From Chloroflexota bacterium (GTDB lineage: Bacteria > Chloroflexota > Dehalococcoidia > Lucifugimonadales > UBA3495), in NCBI GenBank assembly GCA_028874075.1, contig JAPPLU010000082.1, forward strand, positions 1 through 58,709: 58,709 bases of DNA, read 5' to 3'. Made by a program: the position numbers and the translations under genes. This document shows, piece after piece, positions 1 through 9,142 of this stretch (positions within the stretch are counted from its first letter, which is position 1; each line of letters starts with the position of its first letter). Under the pieces are notes generated by a model. That model saw only the letters and a program-made list of their open reading frames with translations. It searched no databases and had not been told where the DNA came from.

Positions 1-746
1 TTGACTCCCCAGACGGCGGTGCCGGTGTAGGCTTCGTTGGTCAGCAGGTAGTGGACGATGTTCTTCTGCCAGCGTCGTCCCCGGTTGGTGATGCCCCGGC
101 CGTTCAGCTCCTTGCAGATTTCCGCCAGCCCGTTGCCCCGGCGGGAACTCTCGAAAATCTCCCTGACTATCGGCGCGGCCACCGGGTCCACCTCCAGGGT
201 GGGACGCTCCTTCACCCCATCGCTGACCTTGACGCGGGTGTAGCCGAAGGGGGCCTTGGAACCCAGGAAGAACCCACGGGAAGCGGCCTCCCGCATTCCC
301 CGCGTCACTTCTTGCCCAAGATTCTCGCTGTAGTATTCGTCCACGCTCTCGATGATGCCCTCCAGCAGCCTGCCGGTGGCGTTGTCCTCGGCCTGCTCGG
401 TGATGGAGACCACGCGGATGCCCTTGCGCCGCAACTGGGCCTTGAAGGCCACGGCGTGCTCGCGCTTCCTGGTGAACCTGCTGAATTTCCAGACCAGAAT
501 GACCTGGAAAGGGGCCTTTGGCCTGCCGCCCTCGTCGATCATCTTGCGGAACTGGGGCCGGTCGGCGATCCGGCCGCTCTCGGCCTCGTCCACGTACTCG
601 CGGGCCACGGAATAGCCGTTGTTCTTCGCGTAGTCCCTCAAGGCCCGAAGCTGGGCGGCCACGGAGAGGTCCACGTCCTGGCGGTCGCTGGAGACCCGGG
701 CGTAGAGGGCCGCCGGGGTCAGGGGTTGGAACTGCTGCTTTTTCAT
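1..746 (-). CDS. Large serine recombinase, 3' end beyond window
   Basis: Reads inward from an ATG at 744-746 preceded by a strong ribosome site (AAGGAGGACG); about 248 codons are present and the stop lies outside the window. Seen: resolvase catalytic start YARVSSDRQ (residues 15-23), with Ser19 the expected nucleophile, then VWKFSRFTRKREHA (85-98) and VDEYYSENLGQEVTRG (135-150). The recombinase domain starts near GFFLGSKAPFGYTR (158-171). Known: such enzymes join or resolve DNA through a 5'-phosphoserine link and integrate phages and mobile islands. The zinc-ribbon/coiled-coil C-terminus is not visible. Inference: it belongs to an integrated element continuing to the left of the window; no attachment site is identifiable from the part seen. 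Confidence 0.9.
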   Translation of the reverse strand, partial: MKKQQFQPLTPAALYARVSSDRQDVDLSVAAQLRALRDYAKNNGYSVAREYVDEAESGRIADRPQFRKMIDEGGRPKAPFQVILVWKFSRFTRKREHAVAFKAQLRRKGIRVVSITEQAEDNATGRLLEGIIESVDEYYSENLGQEVTRGMREAASRGFFLGSKAPFGYTRVKVSDGVKERPTLEVDPVAAPIVREIFESSRRGNGLAEICKELNGRGITNRGRRWQKNIVHYLLTNEAYTGTAVWGV

Positions 747-830
747 TCGTCCTCCTTTGCCTGTCTTTGCGGTGGTTTACAGTATCAGGGAGCGGAGACA
801 AGTACCTTCGGTCATCGCATCGTTCCGTCG

Positions 831-1271
831 TTATCGCTCTTCTACCCTTGCCGATAGTAGGTCGAGAGACCACTCTGAAACGTCACGGGCGCCGGTATCG
901 ACTTCGAGATTGAACGGCGCGGACACCGAGTATTCCCTTTCCCCCAGGAGGGGTATGTCGATCTTGAGATCGGCTACGGCGGTAGCGGTAATCGAGTACC
1001 TGTCCTCGCTCTCCTCCTTCGGGGCCGAGTAAGTCCAGGAAAGGTTCTGGCGGACCTGGTTGGCGATGACTCCTCCTGCCAGTTGAGTCAGAGCGGGCTT
1101 CTCGCCGACGATGAGCTCCACCGTGGCTTGGGAAACCAGGCCGATGCTCGCGTTCACCCATTCCCTTGCCACTTCTGTCGCTATGTCCTCCTTGCTCTCT
1201 CCGCCTCCACAGCCTGCCCATAATCCGGCCAGGGCCACTGCCATCAGCAAAAGTGCGATGATCTTCGTCAT
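831..1271 (-). CDS. Small putative lipoprotein of unknown function
   Basis: 146 aa. Starts at ATG 1271 behind GGAG. The N-terminus is a lipoprotein signal: MTKIIALLLMAVALAGLWAGC, with a lipobox ending at Cys21, followed by GGGESKED. The mature part looks mixed alpha/beta, with a strand-rich second half (YSITATAVADLKIDIPLL). I do not recognise a family. It is expected to be lipid-anchored on the outer face of the cytoplasmic membrane. It ends 85 bp from the recombinase start and shares strand with the antitoxin-like gene upstream, but nothing links their functions. Confidence 0.75.
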   Translation of the reverse strand: MTKIIALLLMAVALAGLWAGCGGGESKEDIATEVAREWVNASIGLVSQATVELIVGEKPALTQLAGGVIANQVRQNLSWTYSAPKEESEDRYSITATAVADLKIDIPLLGEREYSVSAPFNLEVDTGARDVSEWSLDLLSARVEER

Positions 1272-1297
1272 GTTCTCCGCATCCCTTCTTTCCTGGT

Positions 1298-1624
1298 CTA
1301 TTGGCTGTCGTTACTGCTCAACGGGACGGCTTGCAACCGGAAGCCCAGCGAACGCAGCACCCGCAGCACGGTGTTGAACTCGGGGCTGGCCCCGGCCCGC
1401 ATGGACTTATAGAGACTCTTTTCGCCCAGGCCCGTCTCCCGTGCCACCCGCCGCATCCGATGGGCGCGGGCCATCTGACCCATGATGCCCATGATGCTAT
1501 TCAGGTCGCCCGCCTCCAGGGCGGCGTTCAGGGCAGCCGTCATCTCGTTGGATGTGGCCGGGTGCTCTGTCAGTCTTTCCGTTTTGTCCATCGCCGCTGC
1601 GTCGCCGTCGTGAGTCTGACCCAT
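1298..1624 (-). CDS. HigA-type addiction-module antidote, apparently orphan
   Basis: 108 aa. Residues about 28-100 match the pattern of the 'probable addiction module antidote' family: LNAALEAGDLNSIMGIMGQMARAHRM, then the helix-turn-helix VARETGLGEKSLYKSM, then GASPEFNTVLRVLRSLGFRLQ. Known: these Xre-like antitoxins are normally encoded directly after a RelE/HigB-type toxin and repress the shared promoter. Seen: no toxin ORF was found upstream (1625-2327) or downstream, so the pair looks broken. The first 11 residues may be non-coding; an internal ATG at residue 12 is an alternative start. Neither start has a good ribosome site. Confidence 0.75.
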   Translation of the reverse strand: MGQTHDGDAAAMDKTERLTEHPATSNEMTAALNAALEAGDLNSIMGIMGQMARAHRMRRVARETGLGEKSLYKSMRAGASPEFNTVLRVLRSLGFRLQAVPLSSNDSQ

Positions 1625-2327
1625 GTTCCACTACGTTATCCTAACGGATACCTTAATGCGCAAGGGGGAAATGTCATCCAGGGCCGCCGATTTCGGCAAG
1701 AGCTTGCTCACCGCTCTCGCAGGCCCGCCTTCTTTATGAAACTAGCAGGTGACTCGGCCAAATCGAATGGCAACACATGTCGCACGACAAGGTGAGCGGC
1801 GAGGGATTTGGCCCTGTTACAAGAGCACTAAAGAAATCGGCGGGGGCAACCAATGAGGAAAGCCAGGGGACCAACTGACATGAACTTACAGATGAACAAT
1901 GCCGATACCGTTTGAATTCGTCACCGATGGCCCAGCAGTATCCCTGCAAGGTAGTAATCGCTCACGAGATAGGTAGACGAGAGACGCGAATGATGCTGCC
2001 GGTCGGCATTGGGATTCTGTACCCTTTGTGGGCATGTGAGGGTAATGATCACCAACTTTTTCTACCGTTCGGCGCCATTGTGACAGCGAAACGTGGATAA
2101 TATGGCCAAGCTGATTCTGGACGCTCTGGAAGGTGTGGACTACGTTGACTATTTCCAAGTGTCAGATCTGTTTTGTCGCTATAGGAACCGAAACGGTACC
2201 CCTCGGATGTCAATCCGAGCTTCTTCACTTAGTCGGACTTGGATAGCTCAAAGTCCACTTTCGTGAAGGCGACGTCGGGGTGGTGCCTGGAGAGGTCGGA
2301 GTGAGAATGTAATTGGAACTGTGACAT
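1625..2327. other. Non-coding or decayed stretch
   Basis: About 700 bp without a convincing gene. Short open frames on both strands have no ribosome site and no recognisable motif. I looked here for the toxin partner of the antidote gene and did not find it. Confidence 0.5.
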
Positions 2328-3998
2328 TCACGAAATATCGGTGTTTCTTTGACTATAGATTTTGCCCTCTATAATGTACTCCACACCCTCGGTTCCTTCC
2401 TCACGGTAGGTTACTCGACGGCCATCGAGAAATGCTTGTTCCGCTCCGACATGTTGCTCCTCCTTCTCCCATTCAAGGCGGTGGCGAGTTTCATCCTCAA
2501 AGTCCTCATATCCACCTACAGAAACGGAAATAACAAGACGTTCGACAAGATATTCCAATTGTCGGATTTCCGCTTTGGAAACTTCAGGGTTATTTTGACC
2601 AGTATGGAAGATCTCACCTCGCAGGCGGGAGAGTTTGCGGATGAGTTGTACATCGCTGGGTCTAGCCTGCAACCCGGAAGCTCTTGCGAACATTTCTAGT
2701 TTCCTGGGCAAAGGCCAGTCATTCTGTAAGACTCGGCCCTTTATCAGATCTTCTGAAATGGTCGTAGGGGAATCGACTTGATTTGGAAGGGACATCTCCG
2801 AGATTTTCTTGTTTAGGAGATTTCGCTCCGCTACTCGTTTACCATCGAAAACCCCTGGGTATTCTATGGAGTTCAATATCGACTCCAATGAGATCCATGT
2901 AGCCATGAACCGGTCAGTAACATTATCCTCATTGGAAGCGATGCTTAACCACCTGAGACTGCGCTGAATACCCGACGAAAGCTTCTTTTCTCTCTTGGTC
3001 TGCGCCCTTTCGCTGGTCTGAATTCGGGAGTCTCCCAGCGGTGTCGCATGAACGAAATTGTTGGCGAATAAATTGATCCTCTCGTACCCTTTTTCTAGGC
3101 TGGTCTCAGTTAGACGTGTGATGAGAGGTATCGACCTGACCCACCCTTTGCCAGAGTCTTCCTCCATCAAGAATATCCAGGGCTCCAAGGAGATAGCGGA
3201 CCGTCCTACTTCTACGTCCCACGCAAGCTGGATGGACCTGTAACGTGTGTCAAAATGACTGGTTCCGGCGCGGAGAGCAAACCCAATCAAGTCAGCGGTG
3301 AACGTAGCTCGCTCAAGAGCCAGTTTCTCGGCTTCCATAAAGTTGGCAGCGTACACGACACCATGAGCCTTGGGACAATCGGGTTCCCAAAATGATGTTG
3401 TCCGTCCCAACTCGGTATTTGCCAGGATTGGCCCAAATGTCTTGTCGTCATTACCAGATGTGACTCCAAAATCCCTAGCCGTCAAGGACTTTACTTGGTC
3501 GGTTACGGACAGCCCTTTCAGAGGAACGGCGTAAAGGAAGGGACGACGGCTCTCATTGAATTTCATTCCAGGCAGGTTGACGCCACTCACAAGTCCTGAA
3601 AGTAGAGGGAGCCAATACATAGCCTCCTTTCTTGACATACGTAAAAATTCGATACTTGTGACGGTAGCTTGCCCCAGCTCCCAACCGTATCCGTGAAACA
3701 AGAACTCTATTGACCCGCCCGGTTCGCGCCCCGACCGGATACAGATGCCACTCTCAATCAAGTCCCCAACTTTCGACAGTTTCGCTTCAGCGTGATGATC
3801 CCATCGAAAATCATCGGGTGGAAGTACAGCTACTGAAAACGAGTCTTCCCAATGATTTCCTTGCAGCTGCCTTGTCGTTTGAATGGCCTGTACTGCGCCT
3901 TCTGGAAAACAGTCCACGCCGAAGCATAACGAATGGCACTGAATTTCTAGGGTGCTTTGGCGAAGATCGGAACTGGTCGTGCTGTCGGTCACCGTCAC
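2328..3998 (-). CDS. Apea-like HEPN-domain protein, putative defence RNase
   Basis: 556 aa. Seen: the C-terminal third contains DRFMATWISLESILNSI, a long helical region, and RLRGEIFHTGQ, in which Arg460-x4-His465 is the HEPN RNase signature; further helices follow. The N-terminal 330 residues are a mixed region of unknown fold. Known: Apea-like HEPN proteins include anti-phage effectors that cut RNA after infection is sensed. Start choice: GTG at 3998 lies almost on top of AGGAGG; a second GTG two codons later (3992) has better spacing. Context: last gene on a minus-strand run that contains a Septu pair, which supports a defence role. Catalytic activity is inferred from the motif only. Confidence 0.72.
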   Translation of the reverse strand: MTVTDSTTSSDLRQSTLEIQCHSLCFGVDCFPEGAVQAIQTTRQLQGNHWEDSFSVAVLPPDDFRWDHHAEAKLSKVGDLIESGICIRSGREPGGSIEFLFHGYGWELGQATVTSIEFLRMSRKEAMYWLPLLSGLVSGVNLPGMKFNESRRPFLYAVPLKGLSVTDQVKSLTARDFGVTSGNDDKTFGPILANTELGRTTSFWEPDCPKAHGVVYAANFMEAEKLALERATFTADLIGFALRAGTSHFDTRYRSIQLAWDVEVGRSAISLEPWIFLMEEDSGKGWVRSIPLITRLTETSLEKGYERINLFANNFVHATPLGDSRIQTSERAQTKREKKLSSGIQRSLRWLSIASNEDNVTDRFMATWISLESILNSIEYPGVFDGKRVAERNLLNKKISEMSLPNQVDSPTTISEDLIKGRVLQNDWPLPRKLEMFARASGLQARPSDVQLIRKLSRLRGEIFHTGQNNPEVSKAEIRQLEYLVERLVISVSVGGYEDFEDETRHRLEWEKEEQHVGAEQAFLDGRRVTYREEGTEGVEYIIEGKIYSQRNTDIS

Positions 3999-4043
3999 AT
4001 CCTCCTATTCTATTGAACAGATCCGGTTCTAGCTGGATGCTAT

Positions 4044-4736
4044 CTACTTTGGTAATTGGCTATGCCAGTGCCAAGGCGACTCCTGCAGGTGCCGGACCGT
4101 CATCAACGTAGCGCCGACGAATTCCAACCCGATTCTTGTGGAGAATTCAGCGAATGCAGGACGGTCGATGTCTGGGAGAGACTGCCAGTCCGCGATAAAC
4201 CGGCGGGTCCAATCCAGGCGATAGAACCGTACGTCCAGTTTGTTCAACCCCAGATCGTCTATTGTCCGAAGCGCTCTCTCACGGGCCTCGGAAGACAACC
4301 CGGCCTTGGGGATTATGTCCCCCGTTTCGGCGTCGTAGTCAAGATACTGTTCCGGCCGCTCCTGCACGTCGGCGGCGCTCGGGTCCACGTAGCCAGAGGC
4401 CGGCCATTTACCCTGCTTGTTCTCGCCGTTGCATCTGCGGCAACTGAAAATCCAGTTGACCCACTGGTAGGCCAACTCGGGATTGCGGCTCAGTGGCCTG
4501 AAATGGTCAACCGTGGGCGCCTTTCCGGCCTCATCCGCGTCCAGCAGGCACAGCCGCTCGCAGTACCAGCAGATGTTGCCGGACCTACTGCCGAGCAGCT
4601 CCCTGAACTCTCGCCAGTAGGAGTCACTGGGGCGTTCCCCAACCCTGTTTCGAAAGTATTCGACCCATCCCTGCGTGAACTGCCGGGCGTACCTTTGGAC
4701 GCCGACCGGCTCCGGTCCCCGGTCAATCCACCGCAT
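4044..4736 (-). CDS. ptuB: PtuB-like HNH endonuclease of a Septu system
   Basis: 230 aa. Seen: a zinc-binding HNH core with NICWYCERL (CxxC), the catalytic-type TVDHFRPLSRN (Asp-His), and WIFSCRRCNGENKQGKWP (CxxC-x-N-x2-K). Length and layout fit the HNH family associated with retron and Septu systems. Known: in Septu, PtuB is the DNA-degrading effector bound to a PtuA oligomer. It starts at ATG 4736, six bases after the stop of the ATPase gene, so the two are almost certainly co-transcribed. The C-terminal half (FYRLDWTRRFIADW) is helical. All residues expected of an active HNH site appear present. Confidence 0.85.
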   Translation of the reverse strand: MRWIDRGPEPVGVQRYARQFTQGWVEYFRNRVGERPSDSYWREFRELLGSRSGNICWYCERLCLLDADEAGKAPTVDHFRPLSRNPELAYQWVNWIFSCRRCNGENKQGKWPASGYVDPSAADVQERPEQYLDYDAETGDIIPKAGLSSEARERALRTIDDLGLNKLDVRFYRLDWTRRFIADWQSLPDIDRPAFAEFSTRIGLEFVGATLMTVRHLQESPWHWHSQLPK

Positions 4737-4742
4737 CGCCGC

Positions 4743-6140
4743 CTAGCTGCCATCCTGCGACAACTTGGACTGCCGGGAGCGCAAGAACTCCAGCATCATG
4801 TCTCCATAGCGCTCCCGTTGCTCCTCCAGAGGCGTACTGCTGGAAATAAAGTCTTCATTCACCTGGCGACGAAGTTCGGCCATCTCCTCCCCCTCCCCGT
4901 CGCTGAGCGTTTCCTTCCCCCGCAACTCGCGCAAACGGTTCGCCCGGTTGACCGTCAACTGGTCCGTCGGTTCGTCAACCCCCATGAAGGTCCGCAAAAT
5001 CTCATCGGTGGTCCAGCCTATGATGTCGCGCTCGTTGGTGCTGGCGGTAACCACTCCATCCTCGTCCCGCTTCAGCATATGCACCTGCCCTGCCCTCAAC
5101 CCGGCGACTACAAACGGCGAGTGCGTGGCTGCGAATATCTGCAATGCGGGAAAGTGCTCCCGCAAAGCCGGAATTACCCGCCGCTGCCAGGTAGGATGCA
5201 AATGATTCTCGATCTCGTCAATCAGCAGGACTGCCGGCCGTTCGTTCCATCCGTTGGCGAACTCGTAATGATTGAGCATCTTCAAAGCCAACCACAGTAT
5301 CCATAAGAGAGTTGACTGCGACCCCGAGCTCAGGTCACCGACGTAAATCCGCTGGGAACCGTCCCTTCCCAGGTTGATGGGCCGTTCTTCGGGCCTGATG
5401 TGCTCGAACCTCGGTGTATCGGTGGTGGATATGCCAAGCATCCGGTTTATGGAAACGCCTTCGAGATCAGCCAGAGGTTGGTCAGCGAGAAACTCAATAT
5501 CGAAGCCGGTTGGGTAGTTTAGTGCCCTGTTCGAGGTGATGAGTTCGTCGCAGATGGCCTTGGTACACGAATGGGCCACTTGGTCTACGTATATGAAATT
5601 CCAGGCCCTTCGTTCCCCGGTTGGCGGTTCCTCCTGCTTTTCCTGATCGTACATCCCGAGCGTTTTGGCGTACAGCAAGTCAATGGCAGCCTTCAGGCTG
5701 GCCCCACAGAACGGCCCCGATAGCACCTCCTCCACCGTCGAACCGTAGGAATCCGGTTCGCCGAACTCGGATACGCCGGGTAGTCCGGTCCTGGTAGGTC
5801 CAATGTAAACCACCGGTGGGCGTGGAGTCTTATTGACACCGATACCCAAGTAGGCATTGGAATACTCCGAGTCGGCCAGGAGAATGTTTTTGCCCTCCAG
5901 CCAATCGTCGGTCCTCTCTCTTTCTTCGGCAAAGACCAGTCGCAGATGATCCAGACCAGGGTCCAAAAGCATGTGGCGCTTGGCATCTTTATCGTTAAAG
6001 TACTCGTCGATCTCCGACAGCAGCCTGCTTTTTCCGGACGCGTTCGGCCCCACGAACAGGTTGACTCGTTCGTCGAATACGAGCTCAACCGGGTCGGTGA
6101 ACGGCGGCACTCCGCCGAATCGTATCCTGGTGAGGTGCAT
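4743..6140 (-). CDS. ptuA: PtuA-like SMC/ABC-type ATPase of a Septu system
   Basis: 465 aa from the ATG at 6140, which has GGAG eight bases upstream; an ATG 13 codons earlier has an overlapping ribosome site and adds residues unlike the family. Seen: Walker A VGPNASGKS (about residues 30-38), signature loop DLSSGSQSTLLWI, Walker B PAVLLIDEIENHLHP, and switch histidine FAATHSPFVVAG. Known: PtuA ATPases sense infection and control the partner HNH nuclease. The C-terminal 90 residues (TSNERDIIGWTTDEIL onward) are helical and probably carry partner contacts. It is followed immediately by ptuB. No reverse transcriptase is adjacent, so this is Septu rather than a retron. Confidence 0.87.
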   Translation of the reverse strand: MHLTRIRFGGVPPFTDPVELVFDERVNLFVGPNASGKSRLLSEIDEYFNDKDAKRHMLLDPGLDHLRLVFAEERERTDDWLEGKNILLADSEYSNAYLGIGVNKTPRPPVVYIGPTRTGLPGVSEFGEPDSYGSTVEEVLSGPFCGASLKAAIDLLYAKTLGMYDQEKQEEPPTGERRAWNFIYVDQVAHSCTKAICDELITSNRALNYPTGFDIEFLADQPLADLEGVSINRMLGISTTDTPRFEHIRPEERPINLGRDGSQRIYVGDLSSGSQSTLLWILWLALKMLNHYEFANGWNERPAVLLIDEIENHLHPTWQRRVIPALREHFPALQIFAATHSPFVVAGLRAGQVHMLKRDEDGVVTASTNERDIIGWTTDEILRTFMGVDEPTDQLTVNRANRLRELRGKETLSDGEGEEMAELRRQVNEDFISSSTPLEEQRERYGDMMLEFLRSRQSKLSQDGS

Positions 6141-6594
6141 GTAAAAAACTCCGTGCGACCATTCTACTCCAGTGACCATCTCCTGGTCATCTTATGACTA
6201 TCCCACAGCCGCCCCAGCCAATGCGAATCTGCCCTGGGCTGTCAAAAACATTTTGCGTCTCGCTAGAGTGAGGTTCGCCGTCTACTTCCTCGATCGCGAT
6301 TTGCGCCACCGGGGACTCCACCGTTCCCGTACCGCAGCGACCTTCAACTTATTGACCAGTTCGGTATTGTGCTGCCGCTCCAAGCCGAATGCAGATTGAC
6401 CTGGCGTTTCCCAGCTCGTCTGCTCGGCGTCAGCCCCTACCGGGTACGGAAGTGCCGGCAGGGCACTGTTCCTGACGCCTCTCACCTTTTTTCCTCCTGA
6501 CCCTGGCCGAGAAGCTGAGGCCGGGTGGATTCTCCTTTTGCCCAGATTGGAATATCCCAGAACCATGAAAAGGGTCGGAGGGGTCGAAGGTAGG

Positions 6595-8256
6595 CTAAAG
6601 CCCTGCCCGTATCCACTTCTTCCTTTCGGCAAACTTCCAGGTGTAAAAAGTGGCGGCGATGACGGAGTTCAACATGGGCCCATATAAATCTCCATAGTAA
6701 CTGTCTTCATAGGGATAAGAATGGACTGTCATATTTCTGGCAAGGCAAGTGACTACAAAGGCTCTCGCCCAGTATCCCAACGGGGACCTGTCCAGCCGCT
6801 TGTCCCTAAGCACCGCACTTAGGTTCGTCAAGAATTCTTGGGTGTTCCCTCCAAAGTGTAATCTCCTTTTGTGGATCCTCCAGTCAAATGATTTGTACCA
6901 CCTCTCGCTGCGCATCAGGTTAGCGACAAGCGGCGCCAGGGTTTCTCTCCCCGAGACGTTAGTGTTCGAAGCTGCCAGATGTTTTAGCAAGTATTCGTAG
7001 GCCGTAAGAAGATTCTTTAAATTACTATACCTGTTGACACGCCTAAAGTTGCGGCGCGATTCTTCCGCACCAATGGCTACCATGCCGCTGAGGGAATTAC
7101 GGAAAATCCCTAATCCCTCTCGTTCACAGTAGTCCAATAGGCAACTGATATCATCGTCGTTAAACGACCAACCTGCGCCGCCATGGCTGTCTAAAGTTGT
7201 ACGGCACCTGGCGGCAACGCTCTTAAGGAGTTCGAACGCGTAATCTCGTTCTTTGGCAATGGGGTCCAAGTGGCGGAATGTTTTTTTGTCAGAACGGCTT
7301 ATGCTGCCAAGTTCGTCTGCGATTTGTTCGCGTGTTGCTCCTGTGATTGACTCAATCAGGTCCTCTAAACTGAAAACGCTCCACTTCAATGCTTCAGCGA
7401 GTTTGTACCTCTCTTGCTCCTCGTACTCTTGGTAGAGCTTGATGAGATCGCGCAAGAACTGGTAGAGATCTCGATTGGTCAGTCCAAACCGCTCCTCAAC
7501 TGCTGTAGAAATCTTTTTGAGTCTTTTTAAGTATGCGGTTGTCTGCGAGTCGTCGAGCCTCTGGAGGCCGTGTGACCTAGGGACTCCTGAGAATGCCCGT
7601 TCACGCTCGTGGCGATAGGCCGTGATCCAGAAAGAGAGTGCGTCAAAGTGACGACCCATCCCCTTGAACTCAACAAGGAGGTCACCTTTGGGCGCGTGCG
7701 GCAGCCTGTACTTCTCTTTGACTTTTTCCGGCAGTAGCTCGACGAGCCAAGCGTTCTTAAACAGGTGGGGATATTCCTGGATGAGATTGAGTTGATGGAC
7801 CTGCCAATAGCTGTAGTAATGCTCCACGGTAGGACGTTCGCGTTCATTTCCACACCTGTCCCGAACCGGCACCCTGTATTCTGCCCAGGGTCGGAAGTTC
7901 CCAGTGTCGGGGCGAATCAAATGAGGATTACCCCCTAAGTCCATTTCTTGGTCGAAACGGTGGATTGTTGCTCCCTCGGTCCCGATGTCGTCATCATCCG
8001 GGAGTTGGCCGGTAGCCTCCGCCAGTCTTGCTAACTCCGGCCATTCTTGAAAACCGTCCCAATCCCTGTCCCCCTCTTGTTCCCGCCGATGCTTCTCAGC
8101 CACGTATTCGTCAGGAAGTATCAGTCTGGCAACGGGGAGCATCACGCCAATCTCTTCGTACCGTTCTAGCTCTCTTTCGTCGGTAGGGACTTTCAATTCC
8201 CTGCAATAGCCGATAAATTGACAGACCTTTGCGTAACGCTCTCCGAAAATATTCAA
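6595..8256 (-). CDS. Large HEPN-like protein of unknown family
   Basis: 553 aa, TTG start at 8256 behind GAGAAGAG. I do not recognise the family from the N-terminal region, which is mixed and rich in charged residues and includes EHYYSYWQVHQLNLI and GDLLVEFKGMGRHFD. The middle is strongly helical. Seen near the C-terminus: ARAFVVTCLARNMTVHSYP, where Arg507-x4-His512 fits the HEPN RNase signature in a suitable helical setting, followed by an aromatic helix. Inference: a putative RNase effector or sensor in the defence island, on the same strand as and just upstream of ptuA (gap about 450 bp). A role in Septu or a stand-alone system are both possible. Confidence 0.7.
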   Translation of the reverse strand: MNIFGERYAKVCQFIGYCRELKVPTDERELERYEEIGVMLPVARLILPDEYVAEKHRREQEGDRDWDGFQEWPELARLAEATGQLPDDDDIGTEGATIHRFDQEMDLGGNPHLIRPDTGNFRPWAEYRVPVRDRCGNERERPTVEHYYSYWQVHQLNLIQEYPHLFKNAWLVELLPEKVKEKYRLPHAPKGDLLVEFKGMGRHFDALSFWITAYRHERERAFSGVPRSHGLQRLDDSQTTAYLKRLKKISTAVEERFGLTNRDLYQFLRDLIKLYQEYEEQERYKLAEALKWSVFSLEDLIESITGATREQIADELGSISRSDKKTFRHLDPIAKERDYAFELLKSVAARCRTTLDSHGGAGWSFNDDDISCLLDYCEREGLGIFRNSLSGMVAIGAEESRRNFRRVNRYSNLKNLLTAYEYLLKHLAASNTNVSGRETLAPLVANLMRSERWYKSFDWRIHKRRLHFGGNTQEFLTNLSAVLRDKRLDRSPLGYWARAFVVTCLARNMTVHSYPYEDSYYGDLYGPMLNSVIAATFYTWKFAERKKWIRAGL

Positions 8257-8632
8257 GGCAGACTCTTCTCGATATCAGATGGATTGCGACCCGCGCAATT
8301 GGACTGGTTGAGGTCTCGGTTTGGCGAAATATCAACCCTTTTGTTTCTACTAGCATTATACTCCGGTGCCACGTTGCACTGAGTAGTGCCATACCATACA
8401 TGCAATACGGACCCCGCCGCCGCCTTGAACATCGGTGCCTTCGGCAAGGCCACGAAAGTGCGAACCACGACATGGAGGGCGGTTCCAGCGGCGCAGATAT
8501 GGAGCCCCCCACCGGCAGCGCCCGGTCGATTCGCCCCTCATCCCGAGGACAAGTAACCCTTCCGGCGACTTGGCCAGGGCCGGTTGCGATGCCCTGTTTC
8601 GTGGTCTTGGGAAAGTGCAATTAGCGTTCGGG
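8257..8632. other. Intergenic stretch, no gene seen
   Basis: About 375 bp between the small ORF and the HEPN-like gene. Open frames here lack ribosome sites and protein-like composition. It may hold the promoter of the minus-strand defence genes, but no clear -35/-10 pair was found. Confidence 0.4.
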
Positions 8633-8797
8633 TCATTGGTCCCAAGCGTAGGCTTCTGCTACATCCCAATTGGCAATGTGGGGCTCTACTTGTTCCACAA
8701 GCTCCTCAAGCCATTTGCCGCCGGTATCTTCCTTTCTCGCTTCAGTGACGAGGGCAATGGCTTGGTTGATCTTTTCCTGAGCAAAGGACGTCTGCAT
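8633..8797 (-). CDS. Small ORF (54 aa) of unknown function
   Basis: Starts at ATG 8797 with GGGAAGG eight bases upstream and ends in TGA. The product is acidic and helical (QEKINQAIALVTEARKED, then WLEELVEQVEPHIANWDV) with no membrane segment. It is too regular to look random, and it precedes the HEPN-like gene on the same strand, with about 375 bp between. Possible small antitoxin-like partner, but there is no recognised family. Confidence 0.45.
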   Translation of the reverse strand: MQTSFAQEKINQAIALVTEARKEDTGGKWLEELVEQVEPHIANWDVAEAYAWDQ

Positions 8798-9084
8798 AAT
8801 TGCCCTTCCCGGTTCGCTTCGGAATTATTTCATGGCATTTTGTGAGAGGGGTCTCCATTGCCGATTTATACCACCGCTCTGTGGCCAAATGGCCGCAGGC
8901 CTAATATTGGAGTTTGGGATTTCGCCGAGTTCGTAAGAGGCCGTTGTTATTGATTATAGTTCGGTCCTTATGCCGCTTTTTCTCTCCAGCCGCGGGAAGA
9001 CAGAGTTTTTCACGTTCGTTGGCTGCTTGGAATCTAACACTAGTGGTAGCACGGGGGTCGGAAATCAAGTGTACTGTGAACTGT

Positions 9085-9114
9085 ATTGGACATCTGTACA
9101 ATACACTGTATAAT
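9085..9114 (+). promoter_or_regulatory. Sigma70-type promoter overlapped by a palindrome
   Basis: -35 TTGGAC (9086-9091), 17-bp spacer, -10 TATAAT (9109-9114): a near-consensus promoter about 30 bp upstream of the HTH/PLD gene. ATTGGACA/TGTACAAT (9085-9102) is an imperfect inverted repeat (7 of 8 arm positions pair) covering the -35 box, as expected for an operator. Inference: the N-terminal HTH of the downstream protein, or another regulator, may bind here and repress. Confidence 0.7.
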
Positions 9115-9142
9115 AGTTTCGTCCATGGAAGGAGGAAGAGCG

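Noticed and set aside
51..857. Plus-strand 268-codon frame
   Set aside because: Antisense shadow of the serine recombinase; composition (Gly/Leu/His-rich, no motif) is not protein-like.
4056..5306. Plus-strand 416-codon frame
   Set aside because: Antisense to ptuA and ptuB, which have clear catalytic motifs; the frame has no ribosome site.
8111..8620. Minus-strand 169-codon frame
   Set aside because: Overlaps the HEPN-like gene start in another frame, no ribosome site, Arg/Ser-rich and unlike a protein.
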